A DNA stretch of 62,507 bases, taken from NCBI GenBank assembly GCA_913778085.1, contig CAJYXJ010000026.1, positions 1-62,507 on the forward strand, in the 5' to 3' direction. Shown here piece after piece: positions 8,166 to 17,771 of this stretch. The notes under the pieces were generated by a model. The model was not told the DNA's origin and did no database searches. It worked only from the letters and a program-made list of their open reading frames with translations. Every line of letters begins with the position of its first letter. Within the stretch, counting starts at the first letter, position 1. The stretch comes from an uncultured Chryseobacterium sp. (GTDB lineage Bacteria > Bacteroidota > Bacteroidia > Flavobacteriales > Weeksellaceae). The translations under genes were made by a program, and so were the position numbers.

Positions 8166-8681
8166 TTATTTTTGGATCTGGTATAAGATATTGATTCGGG
8201 AAGGTTCTCCGAAATAAGCCACTTCATGCTCGCCTACACTTTCTGCACCTAGTCTTTCCATTGCGGTCCGCGAACGCATATTGTCTTTTCCTACATGGAA
8301 ATATACGGTTTCTACAAACTGAAAGATGTAATCCAGCATCAGCTTCTTGACCTGCGGATTGATCTTCTTCCCCCAGGATTTTGTACCGTAAAAGGTATAG
8401 CCGATAAAGATGCTGTTGTTTTCTTCATCATAATCGTAAAAACGGGTGCTGCCCAAGACTTCACCGGTCAACCGGTCGACTATTTTAAAAGCGCCCCGGC
8501 TTTCGATAGCGCCTTTAAAAAAGTTTTCGAATACTTCTCTCCGATAGCGGTCTTTGTTGGGATGCTGTTCCCAGACTTTAGGATCGGAAGCCACTTCGAA
8601 TAAAGACTCAAAATCCCCTTGCTGTAAGGGGATTAACTGATATTTTTCGTTTTCTAAAAAGGTTTGAACAGAAAACTTCAT
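8166..8681 (-). CDS. GNAT family N-acetyltransferase
   Basis: A 171-residue protein of the RimJ/RimL-like GNAT type. It has LIPLQQGDFESLFEVASDP near the N-terminus, the central strand IVDRLTGEVLGSTRFYDYD and IFIGYTFYGTKSWGKKINP where the acetyl-CoA pyrophosphate loop begins. The C-terminal NMRSRTAMERLGAESVGE is also typical of the group. Its acceptor is unknown. It lies 3 bp from the DUF2911 gene and 7 bp from the cupin gene, in one minus-strand run. Confidence 0.88.
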   Translation of the reverse strand: MKFSVQTFLENEKYQLIPLQQGDFESLFEVASDPKVWEQHPNKDRYRREVFENFFKGAIESRGAFKIVDRLTGEVLGSTRFYDYDEENNSIFIGYTFYGTKSWGKKINPQVKKLMLDYIFQFVETVYFHVGKDNMRSRTAMERLGAESVGEHEVAYFGEPSRINILYQIQK

Positions 8682-8684
8682 TTT

Positions 8685-9290
8685 TTAGCTTTTTGTTTTT
8701 GCTGCGTCGGATTCGATCTTTTTGATCTCTTTCAGCTTTTCGGCGATCTTTGTTACCGCTTCAGGTTTTGAAGGCTTCAAAGCGACCTCAGCCTGGGCAT
8801 AATCCCATTTCAGTACCAGATTCGCCGAATTTTCGTCGGTAGGGTTTAGGGTGATCTCAAACCATTCCTGCTTGTCGGCAAGCTTATTTACAGGAACGGT
8901 AACGTCTACCACATCCTGTCTGGGATCATACGTAAAGGCACCCCACTGCTGGAAGTCTTTATTTAAAATGACTTTCCATTCTTTCTCCGTAGGAACAATG
9001 AATAAACCATAGGTCCCGGCCTGAACGATTTTTCCGCCAAAGTTTACCGACTGGCCGAAAGTGATTTTCGTAGAGGAGTTGGCTCCCGCTCTCCAAACCT
9101 GTCCGTACGGCACCAGCTCCCCGAATATTTTCCTTCCTTTTACCCCCGGTCTTCCATAGTCTATGGTAATCTTAGACATGGAAAACTGCTGCTCCACAGT
9201 CTGGCGCGGACTGGCTGCCGGCACCGAATAATCCTGGGCAAAACTGAAAACCGAAGCCGTAAGGCAAACTGCAAATATGAACTTTTTCAC
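8685..9290 (-). CDS. DUF2911 domain-containing exported protein
   Basis: A 201-residue protein with a signal peptide (FIFAVCLTASVFSFAQ) and a DUF2911 body recognised by SMSKITIDYGRPGVKGRKIF, VPYGQVWRAGAN, ITFGQSVNFGGK and QAGTYGLFIVP. The family is common in Bacteroidota and has no assigned biochemical role. A C-terminal Lys/Glu-rich helix ends the protein. It is the first gene of the minus-strand run DUF2911, GNAT, cupin. Confidence 0.88.
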   Translation of the reverse strand: MKKFIFAVCLTASVFSFAQDYSVPAASPRQTVEQQFSMSKITIDYGRPGVKGRKIFGELVPYGQVWRAGANSSTKITFGQSVNFGGKIVQAGTYGLFIVPTEKEWKVILNKDFQQWGAFTYDPRQDVVDVTVPVNKLADKQEWFEITLNPTDENSANLVLKWDYAQAEVALKPSKPEAVTKIAEKLKEIKKIESDAAKTKS

Positions 9291-9573
9291 TTTTTTAAAT
9301 TTTGTTTAAAATTACGAAATTGGATACAGAAATCATTTTCCGGGTCTGATAAATTTTGTTAAATTAAACCGGAACAAAGGAGTGATTTAACATAAATCCG
9401 AAGCAGAAGTCAGGAGATCGGCGGGAAGCAGGATGATGGGTGCGGGAAGTTTTTTTTCCCCGAAATACGGATAATCAAAAGAGTTAATTTGTTATTTCAT
9501 CAAAAGAGATCTATTTGAATCCTGATTCATCAAGTTTACTTTTTTTCACCACCCTGACAACACACTGATATTT

Positions 9574-11442
9574 TTATTCCGGCATGGCTTTCCACCGGTG
9601 AAGGACAGCTGTGTAAAAATAGACAAAAACGAATCCGCCCGTTAAAATGATATAGCTCAGATTGAATTCAAGGGTATCGAAAATGGTAGGGCAATTGTAC
9701 GACCCGATTTTTACGGTATCGCAGTGCTGCTTCTGATGGATGCTGATAATAAAAAAGATCAGAAACAGGAAAAGCACAAAGCCATTGAGAGAAATATTGA
9801 TCAGCAAAGATGCTGCAAACTTTCTGAGGCTCTTCATCATTAAGATGGGTGTAAGTAAAATAACCAGCCCGATGGCCAAAACAAAGTAGGCGATAAAGAA
9901 CTCCATATTTACTCTCTCGAAAGATGCCGAATACAGCACTGTTACAAGGATCACTGCCAAAAACAGCACCCCTGCGCCAATCACACTGAAAAGAAGGGAT
10001 TTCAGCCCCGTAATCCTGAAGCTGAAAATAAAGGTTGCCAGGAAAAAGGAAACCCATACATAAAGATGGATGTTTTCTGAAAAAAAGTCCGTTGACTTTA
10101 TAACATCAATATTCGTTAAAAGGTCTTTGAGACTTTCGGTATAATAGTAATAATCCGTTACATTGTTTTTAAAATACTGCTCAGGAGAAAGCTGTTTTCC
10201 GATATCCGGATTGAAGTCCTTAATCTGAACGGAATCATTCACCACCGCTCCATCCACTACGGCTGCTGTGGAATCTGTAATTGCTTCGGTATATACATAA
10301 TTTCCCTCCTCGTCCATCGGGGTCTGATTAAGATTATACTCTTCACCCGGCTCCGGCTTGTATTTTTTGATGAAATAACGGACTTCGAAAGTATCGGGAT
10401 GATACACCATTTGAAGCCAGCTTTTCGCATCCAAGTTGGTTCTGATATCAAATTTTTTCGAAATATCAAGGAAATCCTGGAGCAGCTTGCCAATTTCGGC
10501 CTCTTTCTTTTTGTTGAGTAGTCCGGCGGTAAGCCTGCTTATCTCGATTTTTTTCTTTTTATAAGCTTCTTTAGGTAAATCGTAAGGATTTCCATTGTAA
10601 GAATTCCTTAACCGGAAATAGGTTTTCTCCCGAAGATCATTTTCATAAAAAATCTCCGAAAAATTAGAATAGGTCAACCCCGTGGTCCTGATGTAAGGAG
10701 AAAGGTCTACCACGTCTTTTTTGAAATAGTAGATCATCGAATTGTCTTTATTTTCGGTGTACGCCAGGTTCGTGTTTTTTTCACCTGCCGGAAAAAGAAA
10801 ATCGCCATACCTGTTTTTTTTAAAAACCTGACGGGCATACACGGTATAAAACTGGTATACCCTGTTGTAATACACGAAATACTTGCCGTTCCGGTCTATT
10901 TTATTAAGGTCGGTTTCGCAGTAAATATCGTGAAACCCTGGAAGAATCCTGTTATCGAGCGTATAGTACTCGGGATTCTGAGAAAGAAAAGCATTCGCCC
11001 TGTTGATGATCTCCACATATTCCGACATCTGCCGGTCCGGATACTTGTTTTTAATAAACATTTTAAAGCCGGCCATATAGGAAAAGTAGAACGTCGTATT
11101 GATAAAAAGAATGATAAAATACTGAACGAACTGTAGAAAGAGTTTTCTACGGGAAGAGGGATAAAAGTTTTTGAACGCATTGTTCCTGAACATCATGATC
11201 AGCCATCCTACAATCAGCAGGACGGAGATGATGAGATGGATAAAAATCATGCCTTCACGGAAATAATCGTCTTTTACATCCGTTTTCTGCAGCGAAGAGG
11301 GATCAGCGTGGGAAACGTACCCTACGATAAAGAAGAAAAGATGGAGAACAATTCCCGCCAGAAGCATCCATACGATTTTTGTATTCCAGACCGTAGGGTA
11401 CTTTTCCAGCAGATATTGGTTGAATTTATTTATTTTTTGCAT
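9574..11442 (-). CDS. Large membrane protein, probable partner of the ABC ATPase
   Basis: A 622-residue protein I cannot place in a named family. Three hydrophobic segments lie near the N-terminus (about 26-45, 69-86, 104-122). A long soluble region of about 320 residues follows (125-445), and four to five membrane segments end it (about 448-466, 472-492, 510-532, 545-570, 590-610). This split of membrane segments around a large extracytoplasmic domain resembles ABC-2-type permeases of Bacteroidota. It starts 23 bp downstream of the ABC ATPase gene, so the two probably form one transporter. The direction and substrate are unknown. Confidence 0.65.
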   Translation of the reverse strand: MQKINKFNQYLLEKYPTVWNTKIVWMLLAGIVLHLFFFIVGYVSHADPSSLQKTDVKDDYFREGMIFIHLIISVLLIVGWLIMMFRNNAFKNFYPSSRRKLFLQFVQYFIILFINTTFYFSYMAGFKMFIKNKYPDRQMSEYVEIINRANAFLSQNPEYYTLDNRILPGFHDIYCETDLNKIDRNGKYFVYYNRVYQFYTVYARQVFKKNRYGDFLFPAGEKNTNLAYTENKDNSMIYYFKKDVVDLSPYIRTTGLTYSNFSEIFYENDLREKTYFRLRNSYNGNPYDLPKEAYKKKKIEISRLTAGLLNKKKEAEIGKLLQDFLDISKKFDIRTNLDAKSWLQMVYHPDTFEVRYFIKKYKPEPGEEYNLNQTPMDEEGNYVYTEAITDSTAAVVDGAVVNDSVQIKDFNPDIGKQLSPEQYFKNNVTDYYYYTESLKDLLTNIDVIKSTDFFSENIHLYVWVSFFLATFIFSFRITGLKSLLFSVIGAGVLFLAVILVTVLYSASFERVNMEFFIAYFVLAIGLVILLTPILMMKSLRKFAASLLINISLNGFVLFLFLIFFIISIHQKQHCDTVKIGSYNCPTIFDTLEFNLSYIILTGGFVFVYFYTAVLHRWKAMPE

Positions 11443-11465
11443 TTTTATCAGATTTAGGAGAAGAA

Positions 11466-12617
11466 TTAGCTTACGAAAAAACGTCGGGTTGAAGATGAGA
11501 TGTTCCGGATATAAATCACGTTGATCCGGGCCTTTCCCAATGCCGACATTACCTCATGAAATGCCGTACCGGCAGAAAAATGGGCAACGTAAACACCCCC
11601 GTTGAAATTAAGCTTTTCAAGTTGGCAGTTTTCGAAAGCATTCAGCAAATCCTCCCGGGAATTCGCGGTATCGATCTCAATGATGAGGCCTACGTTTTCA
11701 TCACTGGCCAGTTCGGAATTGTCTTTGTACTGACCGTTTTTGAGAAAGATGACCTTATCCGAAACCTTCTCCACTTCGTACAGCTGCTGTGAGCTCAGGA
11801 TCAGCGCAATCGGGTTGTTCACCGAATTGGCGATTGATTTCAGATCTTCCAGGATTACCTGCTGTGCCAGAACGTCGAGATTCGCGAGGGGTTCGTCGAG
11901 TAAAAGGATTTCAGGTTTCCGGAGCAGGGTTCTCGCCAGCTCGAAACGCATTTTGTAGCCGGAAGACAGCTCGTTCCATTTCAGGTCTTTGTAATTCCAG
12001 AGGCCGAGGCGGGCAATCATCATTAAGGTCCGGGTTTCGTTTTCTTCGGAAGGAATGCCGTAGTTGGCCAATACAAATTTGAGGTTGTCTTTCAGGCTTC
12101 CGTACCATTTTGCGGTCCTTTGCGGAATGTAGACAAGTTTTGTGCGGAGATCGTAATCATTTTCAGGCTCTTCATTGAAAGAGTAATGCAGTTCTCCCTC
12201 ACTGTGGCCTATTTCTTTTGCCAAAATCCTCAGCAGCGTGGTTTTCCCGTTACCGTTTTCGCCAACGAGACCATAGACCTGTCCTTTACGGATTTCCATA
12301 GAGACGGGACCGAGTGAAAACCGGTTGCTCGCGTATGATTTCAGAATATTCCTGGCTCTCAACACGGATTTTTCCAGCGGCTGTTCCCTGACCGGGATTT
12401 TTTCTATCTTCCGTAGAAGGTTTCCTGATTTTTCGGTGAGTTCTTCCGTGTACGAAGGAAACTTTTCTTTCCAGTCGGTAAGTTCCACCGCTTCCCGGTA
12501 GATCGCCATATTTTGGGTATCCATTGCACAGTCGAGCAATTTTCTAAATCCTAAAACGGTATCTTTATTGTCGAAAAAATGATCGACTTCAGCTACCCTC
12601 TCCTGATGTTTCGTCAT
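11466..12617 (-). CDS. ABC transporter ATP-binding protein with N-terminal extension
   Basis: A 383-residue protein. About 100 residues precede the ABC domain and have no recognised motif. The ATPase then shows Walker A GENGNGKTTLL (119-129), the Q-loop region YIPQRTAKWYGSL, the signature LSSGYKMRF (216-224) and Walker B EILLLDEPLANLD (235-247). The signature has SSGY instead of SGGQ. About 80 residues follow the ATPase. It is the first gene of a two-gene unit with the membrane protein at 9574-11442. Confidence 0.9.
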   Translation of the reverse strand: MTKHQERVAEVDHFFDNKDTVLGFRKLLDCAMDTQNMAIYREAVELTDWKEKFPSYTEELTEKSGNLLRKIEKIPVREQPLEKSVLRARNILKSYASNRFSLGPVSMEIRKGQVYGLVGENGNGKTTLLRILAKEIGHSEGELHYSFNEEPENDYDLRTKLVYIPQRTAKWYGSLKDNLKFVLANYGIPSEENETRTLMMIARLGLWNYKDLKWNELSSGYKMRFELARTLLRKPEILLLDEPLANLDVLAQQVILEDLKSIANSVNNPIALILSSQQLYEVEKVSDKVIFLKNGQYKDNSELASDENVGLIIEIDTANSREDLLNAFENCQLEKLNFNGGVYVAHFSAGTAFHEVMSALGKARINVIYIRNISSSTRRFFVS

Positions 12618-12734
12618 TGGGTTTCAGAGTTATTGATTTTGAGGTTTTAAAGATAGAGAATTTCTTTTCTTTCCCACTTCTTTGGATTTAAATAATAACT
12701 AATTTTATTTTTACAGAAAAATCAAATATTACCG

Positions 12735-13580
12735 ATGCCAAGAATCCTTTTATCTTTTCTGCTTGTCTATTCTCTGACCATAGCTCAAGCCCAGGAAACT
12801 ATTCCGTTCAGGATCACGAAGTACAACAACATTCTGGTCAGCTCCGTGGTCAACCGGAAGGATTCCCTGGACCTGATGTTTCAGATTGCCATGGAAGAAG
12901 CTTCGATTTCCCCGGAACGGAAGAGAAGCGCCGATCATATCGTTTTTAAGGACGGAATCAGTGACGGAAATACCGTAACTATAGGAAAAAACATTTATCG
13001 GGATGTCCGTTTTTTTGATGATGAGCTCACCGGTCATGAAGCAGACGGGAAGATCGGAACAGGAATTTTTAAAGGAAAAATTTTCGGGATCGATTATGAT
13101 AACAACCGGTTTTCAGTATATGAAACCATGCCTAGCCTGAAAGGTTACCAGGCAGTTCCATTGGTAAACCGGAACGGGCAGCTTTTTATTCAGGCAGAGA
13201 ATGTCATTGACGGGATTCCTGTGGCTGCCGATTTTCTCCTGCAATCCGGATATTCCGGCGGAATAATTTACAGCAATGCCTTTGCCGATGGAAAAGACCT
13301 GGACCAGAAACTGAAAATCACCGGTGAAAAAACACTAAGAAACTCAGCCGGAAAAAGCATCACGACCAAAAACGGAATTTTGCCCCTGCTGAAAATCGGA
13401 AACTTTACACTGAAAGATGTTTCGGCAGGATTCTTTACAGGAGATCTTAAAACCCAAAAGGCAAGCTATCTCGGAGCCGATGTACTGAAAAGATTCAACT
13501 GGATTTTTGATGCAGAACGGAAAACGGTTTTTATCAAACCCAGCAAATATTTTACGGAAGCTTATTTTAAAATGAACTAA
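12735..13580 (+). CDS. Exported aspartyl-protease-like protein lacking the catalytic Asp residues
   Basis: A 281-residue protein with a signal peptide (LLSFLLVYSLTIAQA). The body shows two related halves like the retropepsin-type proteins common in Bacteroidota. In the first half, the place for the catalytic Asp-Thr-Gly reads LDLMFQIAMEEAS. In the second it reads ADFLLQSGYSGG, where active relatives have DTG or DTGYSG. Both catalytic Asp residues are therefore absent, and it may be a binding protein rather than a protease. DGKIGTGIFKGKIFGIDYD and YLGADVLKRF are typical of the family's turns. A plausible promoter (TTTG, about 19 nt, TATTTTTA) precedes it. Confidence 0.65.
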   Translation: MPRILLSFLLVYSLTIAQAQETIPFRITKYNNILVSSVVNRKDSLDLMFQIAMEEASISPERKRSADHIVFKDGISDGNTVTIGKNIYRDVRFFDDELTGHEADGKIGTGIFKGKIFGIDYDNNRFSVYETMPSLKGYQAVPLVNRNGQLFIQAENVIDGIPVAADFLLQSGYSGGIIYSNAFADGKDLDQKLKITGEKTLRNSAGKSITTKNGILPLLKIGNFTLKDVSAGFFTGDLKTQKASYLGADVLKRFNWIFDAERKTVFIKPSKYFTEAYFKMN

Positions 13581-13597
13581 ATCGATTCTATTTATTT

Positions 13598-14077
13598 CTA
13601 AAGCATTTCGATTTTGGTATACCGGAAGACCTTCCCGGCTTCGTTTTCATTCACCTTGCCCAAATTTTTATTTTTCGGAAATCCTTTTTCCGTCACTACC
13701 TGTCCCGTTACTCTAATCTTTACAGGCAGATGGGTTCCGTCAAACAGCTGATCTGCATCCATCAGGTTTTTGTCGGCCGGCTCCAGCCAGTAATAAGCTT
13801 TCTTACCGGCGTCTCTCTTATCGATTTTTGAATCGCTCCACTGGGCACAAGTGCATGCAATGGCATTGTAATTCAAGAACAGGGTTTCGACTTTGGTTGG
13901 TTTAAGATCATGTTCAGACTTATTAATTCTGTTGGAACTGTTTTTTTCTTCTGCAATATTTCGATATATCCGATTTTTATTTTGCCCGATGTCATTCATT
14001 GGCTCAGGTCTTTTACTCTCTTCTAAACAGGAAACAATCAGGACTAAAATTAAGAATATTAGAGTAATTTTTGACAT
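13598..14077 (-). CDS. Hypothetical lipoprotein
   Basis: A 159-residue protein of unknown family. A lipoprotein signal is clear: ILVLIVSC with the Cys at about residue 17. A low-complexity polar linker rich in Asn, Ser, Lys and Glu follows (about 20-60). The mature domain contains CTCAQWSD (about 75-82) and KIRVTGQVVTEKGFP, with a strand-rich C-terminus. It may be surface or periplasmic. It converges with the aspartyl-protease-like gene, 18 bp between stops. Confidence 0.6.
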   Translation of the reverse strand: MSKITLIFLILVLIVSCLEESKRPEPMNDIGQNKNRIYRNIAEEKNSSNRINKSEHDLKPTKVETLFLNYNAIACTCAQWSDSKIDKRDAGKKAYYWLEPADKNLMDADQLFDGTHLPVKIRVTGQVVTEKGFPKNKNLGKVNENEAGKVFRYTKIEML

Positions 14078-14385
14078 GTCTTAATTGTTGGTTATTAAAT
14101 TTGAAAACCCGGCAGGTGTGTATTCATTCGCAATGACTTACAAAGTTATCCTAAAAAGACTTTCCGAATTAAAATATGATACATATTTGTAAAAACTAAG
14201 AAGAAGGAATCTATTATTCTTGAAAATATCAATAAAATCCGAAAAGTATTTTGGAGAAAGTTTTAATTTACATAGAGGAAATTACAAAGGATAAAAACAA
14301 CGGGTTTGTAGTTTCTTACTGTTGACAGGAAAGAAAATCGCAAGCATATTCTAAACTTCCCAAAATCCTGAGAAAAATCCATAAA
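14078..14385. other. Spacer without recognised gene
   Basis: About 300 bp upstream of the lipoprotein gene and downstream of carB. It is AT-rich, with no open frame of gene-like composition, no clear repeat and no TAnnTTTG promoter that I can support. Confidence 0.5.
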
Positions 14386-14386
14386 G

Positions 14387-14412
14387 AAAGCGGAAGAAAA
14401 ATCTCCCGCTTT
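14387..14412 (-). terminator. Probable terminator of the pyrimidine run
   Basis: A 7-bp stem (AAAGCGG with CCGCTTT) around a 12-nt loop lies 24 bp past the carB stop. A T-rich tail follows on the minus strand. Confidence 0.55.
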
Positions 14413-14435
14413 TATTTATTTAAAAGATCCGAAAA

Positions 14436-17400
14436 CTACATCGTCTCCATCTTAAAGCTCATGCTTTCAATTACTTTCAGGATAGCTTCTACCGTATCCA
14501 TGGAGGTAAGACAAGGAACACCGTTTTCTACGGACATTCTTCTGATCTGGAATCCGTCTCTCTCGGCCTGCTTTCCTTTGGTGGTAGTGTTGACCACATA
14601 CTGCACTTTTCCTTTTTGAATCAGGTCGATCAGGTTCACGCTTTCTTCTCCTATCTTATATCCTATTTTGCAAGGGATTCCTTTTTCCTCAAAGAATTTA
14701 GCCGTTCCTTCCGTCGCCCAGATCCTGAATCCGACCTCATGGAATCTCGCTGCCAGATCAGCCGCTTCCTGTTTATGCTTGTCTGCCACGGTGAATAAAA
14801 TGGAACCGTGCATCGGAACTTTTCTTCCTGCGGCGACCAATCCTTTATAAAGGGCTTTTTCAAGCGTTGTATCTTTTCCCATGACTTCTCCGGTAGACTT
14901 CATTTCAGGACCCAGGGAGATGTCTACTTTCGTTAGTTTGGAGAAAGAGAACACCGGTACTTTTACAAAAACCCCTTCTTTGTTCGGAACCAGGCCGTTT
15001 TTATAACCAAGATCGGTTAGTTTCTGACCTAAAATTGCCTTCGTTGCCAGGTTAGCCATCGGTACCTCCGTGATTTTGGAAAGGAAAGGAACCGTTCTTG
15101 ATGAACGCGGATTCACCTCGATTACATAGACATTGCCCTCAAAAAGGACGTACTGGATATTCATCAAACCAACCACTTTGAGGCCTTTTGCCAATCTTTG
15201 GGTATAATCCACCAGCGTATCTACTTCACTCTGGGAAATATTCTGCGGAGGATATACGGCGATGGAGTCTCCGGAGTGAACCCCTGCTCTTTCGATGTGT
15301 TCCATGATTCCCGGAATCACAACCGTTTCACCATCGCAGATGGCATCTACCTCGATTTCTTTTCCGACCATATACCGGTCAACCAATACCGGATGTTCCG
15401 GGCTTGCGTCTACCGCGAATTCCATATAATGTGCCAGTTCGTTTTCGGAGTATACGATCTCCATGGCACGGCCTCCCAAAACGTAGCTCGGACGTACCAA
15501 AACCGGATAACCGATTTCATTGGCAATCTTTATCGCTTCCTCTTTTGAGGTGGATGTTTTTCCTAAAGGTTGAGGAATTCCCATTTCCTGAAGGGCTTTT
15601 TCAAATTTATCCCTGTTTTCCGCACGGTCAAGGTCTTCCAAGGTAGTCCCTAAGATCTGAACCCCGTGAGCAGCCAGTTTATCCGCTAAATTGATGGCCG
15701 TCTGCCCACCGAACTGTACCACAACCCCTTTCGGCTGTTCAAGCTCGATGATGTTCATTACATCTTCTTCTGTCAATGGCTCGAAATACAGCTTATCCGA
15801 GATCGAGAAGTCGGTGGAAACCGTTTCCGGGTTATTGTTGATGATGATGGCTTCGTACCCCATTTCTTTAATGGCCCAAACCGAATGAACGGTTGCATAA
15901 TCAAACTCAACTCCCTGCCCGATTCTGATCGGTCCTGAACCAAGAACAATGATTTTTTCTTTATCGGAAACCACGCTTTCGTTTTCCTCTTCATAGGTTC
16001 CGTAGAAGTAAGGCGTCTCGGATTCAAATTCCGCGGCGCAGGTATCCACCATTTTATACACCGGCATGATAGCGTTTTCTTTTCTGAAGTTGAAAACCTC
16101 CCGCTCCTTTACGTCCCAGAGAACCGCGATGTTTACATCGGCAAAGCCTAATCTCTTGGCTTCAATTAAAGTTTCTTTGTTAAATTTATTTTCAGCGATG
16201 GTCTTTTCGAAATCAACCAGCTTTTTCAGTTTCCAGATGAAGAACTTATCGATCTTGCTCCACTCCACGATCTGTTCCCAATCGTATCCTCTTCTCAAAG
16301 CATCCCCGATGATGAACAGTCTTTCGTCATCACATACCCTGATTCTTCTTTCGATTTCTTCAGCGGTAAGAGCCGCAGCCTGCTTGGTTTTTAAACCCAA
16401 ATGTCTGATCCCGGTTTCTAAAGAACGGATGGCCTTCTGTAAGGATTCCTCGAAGTTTCTCCCTATCGCCATCACCTCACCTGTCGCTTTCATCTGGGTA
16501 GATAATCTTCGGTCTGCCGTTTCAAATTTATCGAACGGGAATCTCGGGAATTTGGTTACCACATAATCCAGCGCCGGCTCGAAGCAGGCATATGTTTTCC
16601 CCGTTACCGGGTTCATGATTTCGTCTAAGGTCAATCCTACTGCGATTTTTGCAGCGATTTTCGCAATCGGGTAACCCGTTGCTTTAGAAGCTAAGGCTGA
16701 TGATCGGGAAACCCTAGGGTTTACCTCGATGATATAGTAGTTGAAAGAGTGCGGGTCTAAAGCCAGCTGCACGTTACATCCTCCTTCGATTCCCAACGCT
16801 CTGATGATTTTCAGGGAAGCATTTCTCAACAATTGGTATTCTCTGTCCGAAAGCGTCTGGGAAGGTGCTACTACGATAGAGTCTCCCGTATGAACTCCAA
16901 CCGGGTCGATGTTCTCCATGTTACACACCACGATCGCATTGTCATTGGCATCACGCATTACCTCATACTCGATTTCTTTGAAACCGGCGATGGACTTTTC
17001 GATCAGACACTGCGTTACCGGGCTGTGTTTTAATCCCAGTTCTGCAATTTCTTTCAGTTCTGCTTCATTGGAAGCGATTCCGCCTCCTGTTCCTCCCATG
17101 GTGAAGGCAGGACGGACGATTACCGGATAACCGATTCTGTCGGCAAAATTCAATGCACCTTCTACCGTATTTACGATATCGGATTCAGGTACCGGCTCAT
17201 TAAGTTCCCTCATCAGCTCACGGAAAAGGTCACGGTCTTCCGCTCTGTTGATCGCTGAAAGCTTGGTTCCCAATACTTCCACTTTGCATTCTTCAAGGAT
17301 CCCTGATTTTTCCAGCTCTACCGCCATGTTCAGTCCGGTTTGCCCTCCCAACGTCGGTAACAAAGCGTCCGGGCGTTCTTTTCTGATAATGTGGCTTACA

Positions 17401-17618
17401 AACTGAAGGGAAATCGGTTCGATATACACCTTGTCTGCGATTTCCACATCCGTCATGATCGTTGCCGGGTTGGAGTTGATCAGGATAACCTTGTAACCTT
17501 CTTCTCTTAAAGATAAACAAGCCTGAGTTCCTGCATAATCGAATTCAGCTGCCTGACCGATGATGATGGGTCCTGATCCGATTACCAAAATTGTTTTTAT
17601 ATCTGTACGTTTTGCCAT
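14436..17618 (-). CDS. carB: Carbamoyl-phosphate synthase large subunit
   Basis: A protein of 1060 residues when started at the ATG at 17618 ([16 protein letters not shown]). The frame stays open 32 codons further, but those codons run through intercistronic hairpins and read as low-complexity Asn-rich sequence. Two homologous ATP-grasp halves are visible, each opening with a GSGPIxIGQ motif (the second [19 protein letters not shown]). The C-terminal MGS-like allosteric domain includes [21 protein letters not shown]. With CarA it makes carbamoyl phosphate from glutamine, bicarbonate and 2 ATP for pyrimidine and arginine synthesis. It is the last gene after pyrB and carA. Confidence 0.97.
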   Translation of the reverse strand: MAKRTDIKTILVIGSGPIIIGQAAEFDYAGTQACLSLREEGYKVILINSNPATIMTDVEIADKVYIEPISLQFVSHIIRKERPDALLPTLGGQTGLNMAVELEKSGILEECKVEVLGTKLSAINRAEDRDLFRELMRELNEPVPESDIVNTVEGALNFADRIGYPVIVRPAFTMGGTGGGIASNEAELKEIAELGLKHSPVTQCLIEKSIAGFKEIEYEVMRDANDNAIVVCNMENIDPVGVHTGDSIVVAPSQTLSDREYQLLRNASLKIIRALGIEGGCNVQLALDPHSFNYYIIEVNPRVSRSSALASKATGYPIAKIAAKIAVGLTLDEIMNPVTGKTYACFEPALDYVVTKFPRFPFDKFETADRRLSTQMKATGEVMAIGRNFEESLQKAIRSLETGIRHLGLKTKQAAALTAEEIERRIRVCDDERLFIIGDALRRGYDWEQIVEWSKIDKFFIWKLKKLVDFEKTIAENKFNKETLIEAKRLGFADVNIAVLWDVKEREVFNFRKENAIMPVYKMVDTCAAEFESETPYFYGTYEEENESVVSDKEKIIVLGSGPIRIGQGVEFDYATVHSVWAIKEMGYEAIIINNNPETVSTDFSISDKLYFEPLTEEDVMNIIELEQPKGVVVQFGGQTAINLADKLAAHGVQILGTTLEDLDRAENRDKFEKALQEMGIPQPLGKTSTSKEEAIKIANEIGYPVLVRPSYVLGGRAMEIVYSENELAHYMEFAVDASPEHPVLVDRYMVGKEIEVDAICDGETVVIPGIMEHIERAGVHSGDSIAVYPPQNISQSEVDTLVDYTQRLAKGLKVVGLMNIQYVLFEGNVYVIEVNPRSSRTVPFLSKITEVPMANLATKAILGQKLTDLGYKNGLVPNKEGVFVKVPVFSFSKLTKVDISLGPEMKSTGEVMGKDTTLEKALYKGLVAAGRKVPMHGSILFTVADKHKQEAADLAARFHEVGFRIWATEGTAKFFEEKGIPCKIGYKIGEESVNLIDLIQKGKVQYVVNTTTKGKQAERDGFQIRRMSVENGVPCLTSMDTVEAILKVIESMSFKMETM

Positions 17619-17642
17619 TTTAATTTTTTTAATTTTTCCGTC

Positions 17643-17754
17643 ACGGAGGTTATCCGTATTCATTGTTGTTTTGCACGGTTTTGGGCCGTGGTTATTGTTG
17701 TTGAACCATTTCATGGTTCGGTTGATATATCATTCCATCATGCGGATGAAACCG
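17643..17754 (-). other. Array of short hairpins between carA and carB
   Basis: The 153-bp spacer holds successive inverted repeats: CGGTT/AACCG (17719-17754), GAACCAT/ATGGTTC (17703-17719, 7 bp, 3-nt loop), CACGG/CCGTG (17674-17690) and ACGGA/TCCGT (17643-17657). On the transcript strand the last three hairpins are separated by linkers that both contain ACAACAAT. No terminator T-run follows any of them. They could tune carB translation or mRNA processing. This is inference from structure only. Confidence 0.6.
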
Positions 17755-17771
17755 ATATATTTTACGGATTG

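Noticed and set aside
8159-8227. Longer start of the cupin gene
   Set aside because: It would overlap the GNAT coding sequence by about 60 nt and the added residues do not resemble cupins.
17619-17714. 32-codon N-terminal extension of CarB
   Set aside because: It crosses the hairpins, is Asn-rich, and CarB similarity begins at the ATG at 17618.
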